DNA of 64,000 nt from Hymenobacter properus (GTDB lineage: Bacteria; Bacteroidota; Bacteroidia; Cytophagales; Hymenobacteraceae), in contig NZ_JADQDP010000002.1 in the NCBI RefSeq assembly GCF_015694735.1, positions 868,001 through 932,000 on the forward strand, given 5' to 3'. Below, piece after piece: positions 26,499 to 34,561 of the stretch. The notes under the pieces were generated by a model. It was not told the origin of the DNA. It ran no database searches and saw only the letters and a program-made list of their open reading frames with translations. Each line of letters starts with the position of its first letter. The first letter of the stretch is position 1. The translations under genes were made by a program, and so were the position numbers.

Positions 26499-27338
26499 AT
26501 GAGCCCGCCTGCCGCCCCTATCGAAACGCTGCCGCTCTTCGCCGAGCTCGACCGCCTGCTGCTGGAGCTGCTCCGTAGCCTCACGCCTGCGGATTGGCAG
26601 CGGCCCACCCTGGCCCTGCTCTGGACAGTGAAAGACGTGGCCGCGCACCTGCTCGATGGTAACCTGCGCACGCTCTCTATGCTGCGCGACGGCCACTTCG
26701 GCGAAACACCCGACGATTTCAGCTACGCCGGCATGGTGGCCTACCTCAACCGCCTGAACGCCGACTGGGTGCGGGCCATGCGCCGCCTTAGCCCAGCCGT
26801 GCTGGTAGACTGGCTGACCCAGTCGGGGGCCGAATACACGGCCTACCTGCACACGCTGGACCCGTGGGGCCCGGCGGCCTGGCCGGTGGCCTGGGCCGGC
26901 GAAACGGAGTCGAAGAACTGGTTTCACATTGCCCGCGACTACACCGAGAAATGGCATCACCAGCAGCAAATCCGCGAAGCCGTGGGCCAAACCGCGCCCC
27001 TGCTGACGCCGGCCCTGTTTCGGCCGTTCATCGAGACCTTAATGCGTGGCCTGCCGCACGCCTACCGCGCCGTGGAGGCGCCGGCAGGCACGCGAGTGCG
27101 GATGTGCGTGCAAACAGCCGCGGGCGGCACCTGGGAGTTGCTCAAAACCGCCGAAAACTGGCACCTAGCGCCCCCCGCGGCCGCGTCGCCCGCCGCCGAA
27201 ATCTCTCTTGAGCCCGAAGTGGCGTGGCGGCTCTTCACCAAGGGCCTGAGCGCCGCCCAGGCCGAGCCATTGGTGCAGCTGGCGGGGGAGGAGCGGCTGG
27301 CCAAAGCCGCCCTGGGCCTAGTGGCGGTGATGGGCTGA
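26499..27338 (+). CDS. DinB-like / maleylpyruvate isomerase N-terminal domain protein
   Basis: 279 residues, starting 3 nt after the preceding stop. The four-helix DinB-like bundle shows LTPADWQRPTLALLWTVKDVAAHLLDGNLRTLSML, where His48 is the first expected metal ligand, and WFHIARDYTEKWHHQQQIREAVG with further His residues. The C-terminal third fits the smaller alpha/beta domain of mycothiol-dependent isomerase-like proteins. Such proteins are thiol-dependent, metal-binding enzymes; the substrate is unknown. Confidence 0.8.
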   Translation: MSPPAAPIETLPLFAELDRLLLELLRSLTPADWQRPTLALLWTVKDVAAHLLDGNLRTLSMLRDGHFGETPDDFSYAGMVAYLNRLNADWVRAMRRLSPAVLVDWLTQSGAEYTAYLHTLDPWGPAAWPVAWAGETESKNWFHIARDYTEKWHHQQQIREAVGQTAPLLTPALFRPFIETLMRGLPHAYRAVEAPAGTRVRMCVQTAAGGTWELLKTAENWHLAPPAAASPAAEISLEPEVAWRLFTKGLSAAQAEPLVQLAGEERLAKAALGLVAVMG

Positions 27339-27512
27339 GCGGCCGCCGCCGCGTGCAGCGGGCTTGCAGGCTGGGCTTTGTGGGTAGATTATCGGGCTGA
27401 GCCTGAATTAAAACTGCATTAAATCCCAACCCTGGCCAGGGAGCGGGGGTTTAAGTCATAATTCTGTTTTAATTCTGGTTTTTTATCGGTCTTCCGCAAT
27501 AGGCCTGCTAGT

Positions 27513-28343
27513 ATGTTCCCCTTTTCTAAGTTGTATCGCCGGGCACGGGTAGCGCCCGTGGCGGCGCTGCTGGGTTTGGCGGGCTGTAACCTTATCGAGT
27601 TCAGCCCCAACGACCACCGCGTCCCCGAAGAATTTACCAACCTTACCGAGAAAAACCTGGCCCGGCTGCAAGCCAAGCCCCTGGCGGCCGGCGACACGCT
27701 GCGCTTCATCTTCACCGGCGACTCGCAGCAGTTTTATGACGAGTCCAAGGACTTGGTGGCCAGCGTGAACCAGCAGAAAGGAATATCCTTTCTGATTGTG
27801 GCCGGCGACATTTCCGACTTCGGCCTGGCCCGCGAAATGCAGTGGGTAGACGAGCACCTGCGCCGCCTCACCATTCCCTACGTCACGGTCATCGGCAACC
27901 ACGACCTGGTGGGCAACGGCCGCCCCACCTACGGCCACATTTTCGGCGCCTTCAACTACTCGTTTGTGTACGGCGACACCAAGTTCATCATGGTAGACAC
28001 CAATGGCCGCGAGTACAACTTCGACGGCACGGCGCCCGACATGGGCTGGCTGCGCCCCCAACTGGCTAACCGCGACGGCGCCCGCCGCCAAATCGTCATC
28101 AGCCACGTGCCGCCCACCAACGACGACTTCGACCCCGCCCTGCGCACGCCCTACGTGCGGGCCCTGGCCGAGGCCCAGAACCTGGTGTTCGAAATGAACG
28201 GCCACAACCATTCGTACAGCATCACGGAGCCCTATAAGGACGGCGTGACTTACGTGAACTCCGACGCTTTTTCGGAGCGGCACTACATGGTGGTCACGGT
28301 GTGGGGCGACAAACAGTTTCGCATCAAACGGGTCAAATTCTAA
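27513..28343 (+). CDS. calcineurin-like metallophosphoesterase lipoprotein
   Basis: 276 residues. The N-terminal lipobox is LLGLAGCNLIEF. All metal motifs are present: FTGDSQ, VAGDISD, GNHD, SHVPP and GHNHS. Members hydrolyse phosphoesters with a dinuclear metal centre. The protein is probably anchored in a membrane facing the periplasm. Its stop overlaps the next start in TAATG, indicating translational coupling to the outer-membrane protein gene that follows. Confidence 0.9.
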   Translation: MFPFSKLYRRARVAPVAALLGLAGCNLIEFSPNDHRVPEEFTNLTEKNLARLQAKPLAAGDTLRFIFTGDSQQFYDESKDLVASVNQQKGISFLIVAGDISDFGLAREMQWVDEHLRRLTIPYVTVIGNHDLVGNGRPTYGHIFGAFNYSFVYGDTKFIMVDTNGREYNFDGTAPDMGWLRPQLANRDGARRQIVISHVPPTNDDFDPALRTPYVRALAEAQNLVFEMNGHNHSYSITEPYKDGVTYVNSDAFSERHYMVVTVWGDKQFRIKRVKF

Positions 28344-28990
28344 TGAAAAAGCTGTTTTCCCTGACCCTGGTGCTGGCCGCTTTCGGTGCCCATGCCACTC
28401 CAGCTCCCACTGATACCACAGCCGTCACAGCTGCCGCCCAAACGCCCGCGCCCGGCGCCCCCGAGCGCCCGTGGTACCGCCCCAAGCACCTAGTGCTGCA
28501 AACCGGCGGGGGCCTGGGCATGGTGGCCGCCGGCGCCGGCTACGAATTTGCCAAGGACCGCCTCGAAACCGATATTCTCATCGGCTACGTGCCCAAGCAT
28601 TATGCCGGCTCCACGCTCAGCCTGGCTTCGTTGAAGTTCATGTATTCGCCCTTCCGCCTGCCGGTGGGCGAGAAAATTCAGGTGGTGCCGCTCACGGTGG
28701 GCGCCTATTTTAGCTACACCCACGGCACCATCAACGACGAGCTGAAGGGCCAGTATTCGAGCGACTACTACTGGTTTTCGACCGACACGCGCTACGGACC
28801 GCTGCTGGGCAGCCGCCTCACCTTTCTGGCGCCGCCGGTGGCCGCTACAGGGCAGCCGCGCAAAATTTCGGTGTACTACGAGCTGGGCAGCAACGACTTG
28901 TACCTGGCTAGCTGGCTCAACAACCAGAAGGGCGGCCTGGGCTTTGGCCAGCTACTGACGCTGGCGCTGGGGGTGAAAGCCGATTTTTAG
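28343..28990 (+). CDS. putative outer-membrane protein coupled to the phosphoesterase
   Basis: 215 residues from ATG 28343, which overlaps the upstream stop by one base. The signal peptide is MKKLFSLTLVLAAFGAHA. The mature protein alternates short beta strands and turns (LVLQTGGGLGMVAAGAGYEF, VGAYFSYTHG) and ends GFGQLLTLALGVKADF, a typical barrel end with C-terminal Phe. There is no named family. The coupling suggests a joint envelope function with the phosphoesterase. Confidence 0.7.
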   Translation: MKKLFSLTLVLAAFGAHATPAPTDTTAVTAAAQTPAPGAPERPWYRPKHLVLQTGGGLGMVAAGAGYEFAKDRLETDILIGYVPKHYAGSTLSLASLKFMYSPFRLPVGEKIQVVPLTVGAYFSYTHGTINDELKGQYSSDYYWFSTDTRYGPLLGSRLTFLAPPVAATGQPRKISVYYELGSNDLYLASWLNNQKGGLGFGQLLTLALGVKADF

Positions 28991-29030
28991 GCTTGGGTGC
29001 CCGCGCGGCACCGCCATGCAACCCGAACCA

Positions 29031-29063
29031 CCGGCCCAAACGCTTAGCAAGCGTTTGGGCCGG
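29031..29063 (+). terminator. 15-bp perfect hairpin
   Basis: CCGGCCCAAACGCTT (29031-29045) and AAGCGTTTGGGCCGG (29049-29063) pair perfectly around a 3-nt loop, 40 nt after the stop at 28990. There is no strong T-tract, so it may act as an mRNA-stabilising stem or a rho-assisted terminator. Confidence 0.6.
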
Positions 29064-29166
29064 CTCATGTAAAGAAGGTGGCAGCCGGCGCAACTTTGGC
29101 GCGGAGCTACCGGTCATGCCGCTGCCCGGCGCGCTCCCGCGGCCCGGCAAACCTTTCCTACTACTC

Positions 29167-29895
29167 ATGAAGAAACAATTACTTCTCTGGCCGTTGCTGG
29201 CCTTGGCGGCCCCGGTGGCCGCCCAACACACCGAATTGCAGGCGCGGGCTGGGGTGGGCTTGTTCCGGTTTGGGGGAGCAAACGCGCAAAGCAGCTCTTT
29301 CGTCAATTATTCCAATACCCCGGATTTGGGCTACACCAACAGCCCTTACGGTAGCCATTGGGGCGCCGGCGTGGCCTTGGGCGGCCGGGCCGAGCGGGTG
29401 AGCGCCCGCCAGGGCCTGCTGGCTTTTGACCTTGGGTATGAGTGGCTGCAAAGCCGCACCAATGTCACGGCGGTTTGGGGAGCCGTTCCCATCTACAGCT
29501 CCTACATCGGGTATTACAAAGCCGATGGCAGCACCGCACTGCAAACCCACAACCTGACGGCGTTTTTGGGATTCGGGCACCGCTTCGCCGCCGGTAAAGT
29601 GAACGTGGATGCTTTGGTGGGCCCCGAAGCAGTTTACATTTTAGAAGTGCACGAGAAAGGCAGCGGCACTTACGACTACAATGGTGGCACCGCCTGGAGC
29701 ACCAACCAGGAACGCCGCAACCCCAACCACGCCGACGCCCGCCTGCGGGCCGATGTCACGGTGTGGCACCAGCGCTTGGGCTTCAATGCCAGCTACTCGC
29801 ACGGTTTCCTAAACTACCGGGGCGGCCTGCTGGGCGCCAGCCCCGAAGTATATGCCCGTGTGCTGCGCCTGGGGGTGGTGTACCGGCTGCGGTAG
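29167..29895 (+). CDS. outer-membrane beta-barrel protein, hypothetical
   Basis: 242 residues from ATG 29167; a longer reading to 28993 crosses the hairpin at 29031 and is rejected. The signal peptide is MKKQLLLWPLLALAAPVAAQ. The body has alternating strands (LLAFDLGYEWLQSRTNVTAVWG, LTAFLGFGHRFAAGKVNVDALVGPEAVYIL) and ends EVYARVLRLGVVYRLR. It resembles porin-family outer-membrane proteins in pattern only. Confidence 0.65.
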   Translation: MKKQLLLWPLLALAAPVAAQHTELQARAGVGLFRFGGANAQSSSFVNYSNTPDLGYTNSPYGSHWGAGVALGGRAERVSARQGLLAFDLGYEWLQSRTNVTAVWGAVPIYSSYIGYYKADGSTALQTHNLTAFLGFGHRFAAGKVNVDALVGPEAVYILEVHEKGSGTYDYNGGTAWSTNQERRNPNHADARLRADVTVWHQRLGFNASYSHGFLNYRGGLLGASPEVYARVLRLGVVYRLR

Positions 29896-29975
29896 CCGCC
29901 GTAAAGTATGCGGCTGGCTTGTGCGTCATTGGGCAAACAAAACCATAAAATGAGGTTTTGTTCAGCCACAATTCC

Positions 29976-30965
29976 ATGCAAGTTCAGGCCCGCTTCGACG
30001 GTAAGATTTATCACAACACGCTGCCCACGTCCGTGAGCCCGCCCTCGGGCTACGGCCCACTGCTGAAACGTTACCTCTTCGAAAAAGCCGAGCGCGAGCC
30101 CAAAGCCCCGCTCGGCCCTTTCCGGGCCGATGCCGCGGCACTGGCCGCGCCCGTGCCCGCCGATGCCCTTCGCGCTACCTGGCTGGGCCACAGCACCACG
30201 CTGCTCGAAATCGACGGCCGCCGCATCCTTACCGACCCGGTGTGGAGCGAGCGGGCCTCGCCCTCGCAGCTAATGGGGCCGAAGCGGTTTTTTGCTCCGC
30301 CGCTGCCACTTGATAAGCTGCCCAAGCTCGACGCCGTCATCCTCTCGCACGACCACTACGACCACCTCGACGCGGCGGCCATTCGCTTTTTGGCTAAAAC
30401 CGACGTGCCGTTTTTCTGCCCGTTGGGAGTGGGGGCGCACCTGCGCCGCTGGGGTGTGCCGGCCGCCCGCATCACCGAGCGCAACTGGTGGGAAAGCGCC
30501 CAACTCGCCCCCGACTTCACGCTGGTGGCCACGCCGGCCCGGCACTTCTCGGGCCGGGGCCTCACCCGCAACAACACACTTTGGGCCTCCTGGTGCCTGC
30601 TGGGGCCGCGGCACAAGGTGTTTTTCGGCGGCGACTCCGGCCCTTTTGAGGAGGGCTTCCGGCAAATAGGGGAGGCCTACGGCCCGTTCGATTTGCTGCT
30701 GCTGGAAATCGGCGCCTCTGACCCCGAGTGGGCCAACATCCACCTCGGCCCCGACGAGGCGCTGCGCGCCCACCGGCTGCTGGGCGGTGGCCCGCTGCTG
30801 CCACTGCACTGGGGCACGTTCAACCTAGCCTTTCACGCCTGGCGCCAGCCCGTGGAGCGTCTCCTTGAAGCTGCCGACGCTGATGTGCCTTTGCTACTGC
30901 CTGCACCGGGCCAGCGCGTGGACGTGGCCGCCGGCCCGCTCAATTCTCGCTGGTGGGAGCGGTAA
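29976..30965 (+). CDS. MBL-fold metallohydrolase (NAPE-PLD/UlaG-like)
   Basis: 329 residues from ATG 29976. The metallo-beta-lactamase fold has ATWLGHSTTLLEIDGRRILTDPVW, the metal motif SHDHYDHLD, HFSGRG, FFGGDSGPF with a bridging Asp, and PLHWGTF near the end. This arrangement matches the branch that includes NAPE-hydrolysing phospholipase D and UlaG-like lactonases. The substrate cannot be predicted. It has its own upstream gap and is followed by a long palindromic repeat. Confidence 0.88.
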   Translation: MQVQARFDGKIYHNTLPTSVSPPSGYGPLLKRYLFEKAEREPKAPLGPFRADAAALAAPVPADALRATWLGHSTTLLEIDGRRILTDPVWSERASPSQLMGPKRFFAPPLPLDKLPKLDAVILSHDHYDHLDAAAIRFLAKTDVPFFCPLGVGAHLRRWGVPAARITERNWWESAQLAPDFTLVATPARHFSGRGLTRNNTLWASWCLLGPRHKVFFGGDSGPFEEGFRQIGEAYGPFDLLLLEIGASDPEWANIHLGPDEALRAHRLLGGGPLLPLHWGTFNLAFHAWRQPVERLLEAADADVPLLLPAPGQRVDVAAGPLNSRWWER

Positions 30966-30985
30966 ACGGCGTTGCAAACAACTAA

Positions 30986-31090
30986 AAAAACGCCTGTCAT
31001 CCTGAGCGCAGCGAAGGACCTTATCATGTTCGAACAAGTATTTCCAACGTGATAAGGTCCTTCGCTGCGCTCAGGATGACAGGCGTTTTT
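30986..31090. repeat. 41-bp perfect palindromic repeat (family member 1)
   Basis: The arms 30986-31026 and 31050-31090 are exact reverse complements over 41 bp, with a 23-nt loop. The arm includes GTCATCCTGAGCGCAGCGAA, shared with the palindromes at 51641 and 61472. It begins 20 bp after the MBL gene stop and has A/T runs at the outer ends, so it can also terminate transcription. Confidence 0.9.
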
Positions 31091-31235
31091 CGCTCTAGCA
31101 CGCGTCAGAGACGCGCGCCAGCGCTGGTCAGCAGATATGGGCATAAAATAAAAAGCCCGACTATAAACAATTAACCGGCGGCCAGCTTATACACGCTCGA
31201 ATCCGGTCCGCTGCGGCGTCGCCGAAATTCGTTTT
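31091..31235. other. intergenic DNA before the leader ORF
   Basis: Nothing recognisable. A less GC-rich stretch near 31145-31175 precedes the promoter of the polycysteine ORF. Confidence 0.3.
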
Positions 31236-31243
31236 TAGCTTTG
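31236..31243 (+). promoter_or_regulatory. -7 promoter element of the polycysteine ORF
   Basis: TAGCTTTG matches TAnnTTTG exactly. If its first T is at -12, transcription starts at 31248, the G of the GTG start codon, making the ORF leaderless. Confidence 0.6.
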
Positions 31244-31247
31244 CCCC

Positions 31248-31382
31248 GTGATACAATTACCCACAGCCGCCCCCTCTGTTCTGGGAAGCCGGTTGGTTCC
31301 AACCCGCTTTCCTCTGACCCCTGCCCGCCTGCTGGCGCCCGTGTGCGCTCTGGGCCTGGGGTGCTGTTGCTGTTGTTGGTAG
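31248..31382 (+). CDS. 44-residue peptide ending CCCCCW, probable leader peptide
   Basis: GTG 31248 to TAG 31380 encodes 44 residues: a Pro/Leu-rich body (LTPARLLAPVCALGLG) followed by five consecutive Cys codons (31362-31376: TGC TGT TGC TGT TGT) and Trp, then stop. A TAGCTTTG promoter element sits so close that the mRNA would begin at the start codon. Short ORFs ending in runs of one amino acid are the hallmark of ribosome-stalling attenuators; here the signal would be cysteine supply. The next gene, 323 bp downstream on the same strand, is a TonB-dependent receptor. The ORF is too short for routine gene finders. Regulation is inferred, not shown. Confidence 0.6.
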   Translation: MIQLPTAAPSVLGSRLVPTRFPLTPARLLAPVCALGLGCCCCCW

Positions 31383-31386
31383 AAGG

Positions 31387-31462
31387 GCGCTAGCCGCCGG
31401 CCGGGCCCACGGGGCTCATAAGACCGGGGTGTAGCGCAAGCGTTTGGCGCAATTAACTTTTT
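31387..31462 (+). promoter_or_regulatory. candidate attenuator after the polycysteine ORF
   Basis: GCGCTA at 31387-31392 can pair with TAGCGC at 31432-31437. The latter overlaps GCGC 31434-31437, which can instead pair with GCGC 31447-31450 just before TTTTT at 31458-31462. The two pairings exclude each other. A ribosome held on the Cys codons would cover the 31387 arm. The stems are short and no folding energy was computed. Confidence 0.3.
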
Positions 31463-31705
31463 CTGGGTAAAAAACCGAGCTGAATCGGTAACGCTGTCCT
31501 AGCCGGTGTTGCTCATGCGGTTCGTTGCGCAAGCCACGCTTTTGGATTTTGGTTTGAGGTAGTTGCTTGATTAGTAAAGCGCTACCGTATGGCGCGTTGG
31601 CTTCGACGCGTTTCGGCCCTCATTTATTTTTTGGCGTTTCACTCTCAAACTGCTGCTGTTGCGGCCTGGAAAACGCCCTTTTTTCTCCCCCAATTTTTCC
31701 GATAT

Positions 31706-34483
31706 ATGACACACTCCACGACTACCCGAATCGGGTTGCTGGCGCTGCTTTGGTGGCTGACCGCGGCCACCGCCTGGGCCCAGAACCTCACCGTGACCGG
31801 CCGCGTGCTGGACGCCACCAGCCAGCCCCAGCCCGGCGTGACCGTGCTGGAACAAGGCACCACCAACGGCACCAGTACCGACGGCGACGGCCGCTTCTCG
31901 CTCAGCAACGTGCCCGCCACAGCCACGTTGGTCTTTTCCGCTGTGGGCTCCGTCACGCAGACGGTACCGCTGAACGGCCGCACCACTCTAGAAATCCGCT
32001 TGGCCACCAACCAGACCGAGCTGAACGAGGTGGTGGTGACGGGCTCGCGTGCCACTGAGGGCCGCTCCAATATCCTCACCACTTCGCCGGTGGATGTGAT
32101 TTCGGCCCGCGAAATCAAGGCCTACGCCCAGACCGACGTGACGCAGATTCTGACTTACATCGCGCCCTCGTTCCAGAGCACGCGCCAGACCGTGACCGAC
32201 GGCACCGACTTCGTGGACCCCGCCACCCTGCGCGGCCTCGGCCCCGACCAGGTGCTGGTGCTGGTGAACGGCAAGCGCCGCCACACCTCAGCGCTGGTCA
32301 ACATCAACGGCACGCCCGGCCGCGGCTCGGTGGGCACCGACATGAACGTGATTCCGCCCGCCGCCATCAAGCGCATTGAAGTGTTGCGCGAGGGCGCGGC
32401 CGCTCAGTACGGCTCCGATGCCATTGCGGGCGTCATCAACATTCAGCTGAAAGACGACACTACCGGCATCAGCGTGAGCAGCACCGCCGGCCAAACCACC
32501 AAGAGCGACGGCCAGGTGTTTCAGGCCGATGCCAACCTGGGCTTCGGCCTGGGCCGCCGGGGCTTTATCGACGTGAGCGGGCAGTTCTCGAACCGCAGCT
32601 TTGTGGACCGCAGCGGCCCGGATACGGCCCCGCTCATTTACCTGGGCACCTCCGGCGGCAACTACCCCAGCGGCCTCTCCGACGCGCAGAAGCTCGACCT
32701 GAAAGCCCGCGACAATGCCCTGGTGGCCCAAAACGGCTTCAACCGCCGCGACATTCGGGTGGGCAGCGCCGACACGCGCACCTACGGCAGCTTCGTGAAT
32801 GCGGCCTACACGCTGGTCCCCAGCATCGGCCTCGAAGCCTACTTTGCGGGTGGCCTTACGCGCCGCACCGGCCGCTCGGGTGCCCTCTACCGGCTGCCCA
32901 CGCAGGTGACGCAAACCGACGCCAGCATCTACCCAAACGGTTTCCTGCCCTTCATCAACAGCACCGTGAACGACGCTTCGGCCATCGTGGGCCTGCGCGG
33001 CCGGGTGCTGGGCTTCGCCGCCGACCTGAGCAATACCTACGGCCGCAATGCCCTGGACTACAACGTGACCAATACGCTGAACGCCTCGCTGCCGCTGGGC
33101 ACCAGCCCCACCTCGTTCTACGCCGGCCAGCTGGCCTTCCAGCAGAACACCACCAACCTGGGCTTCTCGCGCAAATTCACCGAAGTGGGCCCGCTGGCCA
33201 CGCTGAACGTGGCTTTTGGCGGCGAATTTCGGGTCGATAATTTTCAGATTGTGGCCGGGGAGGAAGGCTCTTACCGCAACTACCAGCGCGTGGTAGCGCC
33301 CGCCACTACGCCAATGGGCTCGCCCACCTACGCGGCCGGCGCGGCCCAAGGCTTCCCCGGCTACCAGCCGCAGGACGCCACCAATAAATCGCGCACCAAC
33401 TTGGCCGGCTACCTCGATTTTGAAAGCGACATTACCGAAAAGCTGCTGCTGAGCCTGGCCGGCCGGGCCGAGCGCTACTCCGATTTTGGCTCGAACGTGA
33501 GCGGCAAAGTGGCGGCCCGCTACAGCATTCTCGACGGCCTGGCCTTGCGCGGGGCTATCAGCAACGGCTTCCGGGCGCCGTCGTTGCAGCAGCGCTATTT
33601 CACTAATTCCAGCACCCAGTTCAGCGGCAGCGTGCTGCGCGACGTGCTCACCACCAACAACGACAGCCCGCTGACTCAGGCCTTCGGCATTGAGTCGCTA
33701 AAGCAGGAAAAGTCGAACAACTACAGCCTGGGTCTCACCGCGCGCATCCTGAAAACCATCACCTTGACCGTGGATGCCTACCAGATTGACATCCGCGACC
33801 GGATTGTGCTCAGCTCCCAATTCAACCGCGACAACCCCCTGGTGAACACGCTGCTGGGCACGCTGCCGGTGCAGGGCATCCAGTTTTTTGCCAACGCCGT
33901 GAACACCCGTACCCGCGGCCTCGACATCGTGGCCAACGAGCGCCTGACCTTCGGCTCCGACAACCGCCTGACCCTGACGGCCGCCGCCAACTTCAACGAG
34001 ACGGTGGTGCGCAGCTTCAATAGCTCGGCCTTCATCGACAGCAACCCCAGCCTGCAAAACACCCTGTTCGACCGCGCCCAGCGCGCCCGCCTCGAAAACG
34101 GCCAGCCCCGCAGCAAAATCAACCTGAGCGCCGACTATGGCTACAAAATCTTTGGCGTGAATCTGCGCACCGTGCGCTTCGGCGAGGTGCAAACCAAGGA
34201 CCCCAACCCCGCCCGCTCCTTCATCGACCAGACGTTCTCGGCCAAATGGGTGACCGACCTGACCGTCAGCGCCCAAATCATCAGGAACATCGGCTTGAGC
34301 GTGGGCGTGAACAACCTGTTCAACGTGTACCCCGACCGCCTCTACCAGGACCCCAACAACAACGAACAAAGCCTGGCCTACTCCACGGCGGACGCCACCA
34401 ACCGCGGCCGCTTCCTGTACAACTCCAACCAGTTCGGCTTCAACGGCGCGTTCTACTTTGGCCGTCTGAATTTCACGTTGTAA
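31706..34483 (+). CDS. TonB-dependent receptor
   Basis: 925 residues from ATG 31706, with signal peptide RIGLLALLWWLTAATAWAQ. A CarboxypepD_reg-like domain spans about 28-105, followed by LNEVVVTGSRATEGRSN. The plug domain has LVLVNGKRRHTSALVNINGTPGRGS, IPPAAIKRIEVLREGAAAQYGSDAIAGVINIQL. The beta-barrel contains GLAGYLDFESDITEK, NGFRAPSLQQRYFT and ends FNGAFYFGRLNFTL with C-terminal Leu. The NGKRRH/AAAQYGSDAIAGV plug signature is shared by many receptors of unknown ligand. The upstream polycysteine ORF suggests control by cysteine or sulfur supply. Confidence 0.93.
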   Translation: MTHSTTTRIGLLALLWWLTAATAWAQNLTVTGRVLDATSQPQPGVTVLEQGTTNGTSTDGDGRFSLSNVPATATLVFSAVGSVTQTVPLNGRTTLEIRLATNQTELNEVVVTGSRATEGRSNILTTSPVDVISAREIKAYAQTDVTQILTYIAPSFQSTRQTVTDGTDFVDPATLRGLGPDQVLVLVNGKRRHTSALVNINGTPGRGSVGTDMNVIPPAAIKRIEVLREGAAAQYGSDAIAGVINIQLKDDTTGISVSSTAGQTTKSDGQVFQADANLGFGLGRRGFIDVSGQFSNRSFVDRSGPDTAPLIYLGTSGGNYPSGLSDAQKLDLKARDNALVAQNGFNRRDIRVGSADTRTYGSFVNAAYTLVPSIGLEAYFAGGLTRRTGRSGALYRLPTQVTQTDASIYPNGFLPFINSTVNDASAIVGLRGRVLGFAADLSNTYGRNALDYNVTNTLNASLPLGTSPTSFYAGQLAFQQNTTNLGFSRKFTEVGPLATLNVAFGGEFRVDNFQIVAGEEGSYRNYQRVVAPATTPMGSPTYAAGAAQGFPGYQPQDATNKSRTNLAGYLDFESDITEKLLLSLAGRAERYSDFGSNVSGKVAARYSILDGLALRGAISNGFRAPSLQQRYFTNSSTQFSGSVLRDVLTTNNDSPLTQAFGIESLKQEKSNNYSLGLTARILKTITLTVDAYQIDIRDRIVLSSQFNRDNPLVNTLLGTLPVQGIQFFANAVNTRTRGLDIVANERLTFGSDNRLTLTAAANFNETVVRSFNSSAFIDSNPSLQNTLFDRAQRARLENGQPRSKINLSADYGYKIFGVNLRTVRFGEVQTKDPNPARSFIDQTFSAKWVTDLTVSAQIIRNIGLSVGVNNLFNVYPDRLYQDPNNNEQSLAYSTADATNRGRFLYNSNQFGFNGAFYFGRLNFTL

Positions 34484-34501
34484 GCACTGCGCTCTCAGCT
34501 G

Positions 34502-34542
34502 CAACAAAAAGGCCCCTCAGTGTATGAGGGGCCTTTTTGTTG
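34502..34542. terminator. bidirectional terminator between convergent genes
   Basis: A perfect 18-bp stem (34502-34519 with 34525-34542), loop GTGTA, containing AAAAAGGCCCC and GGGGCCTTTTT. It serves the TonB receptor gene (plus) and the T9SS gene (minus). Confidence 0.92.
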
Positions 34543-34561
34543 ATTCTCGCTGAAACAAGCA

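Noticed and set aside
30986..31090. Palindromic repeats considered as a CRISPR array
   Set aside because: The copies are single, far apart and fully palindromic; no regularly spaced repeats or cas genes occur anywhere in the window.
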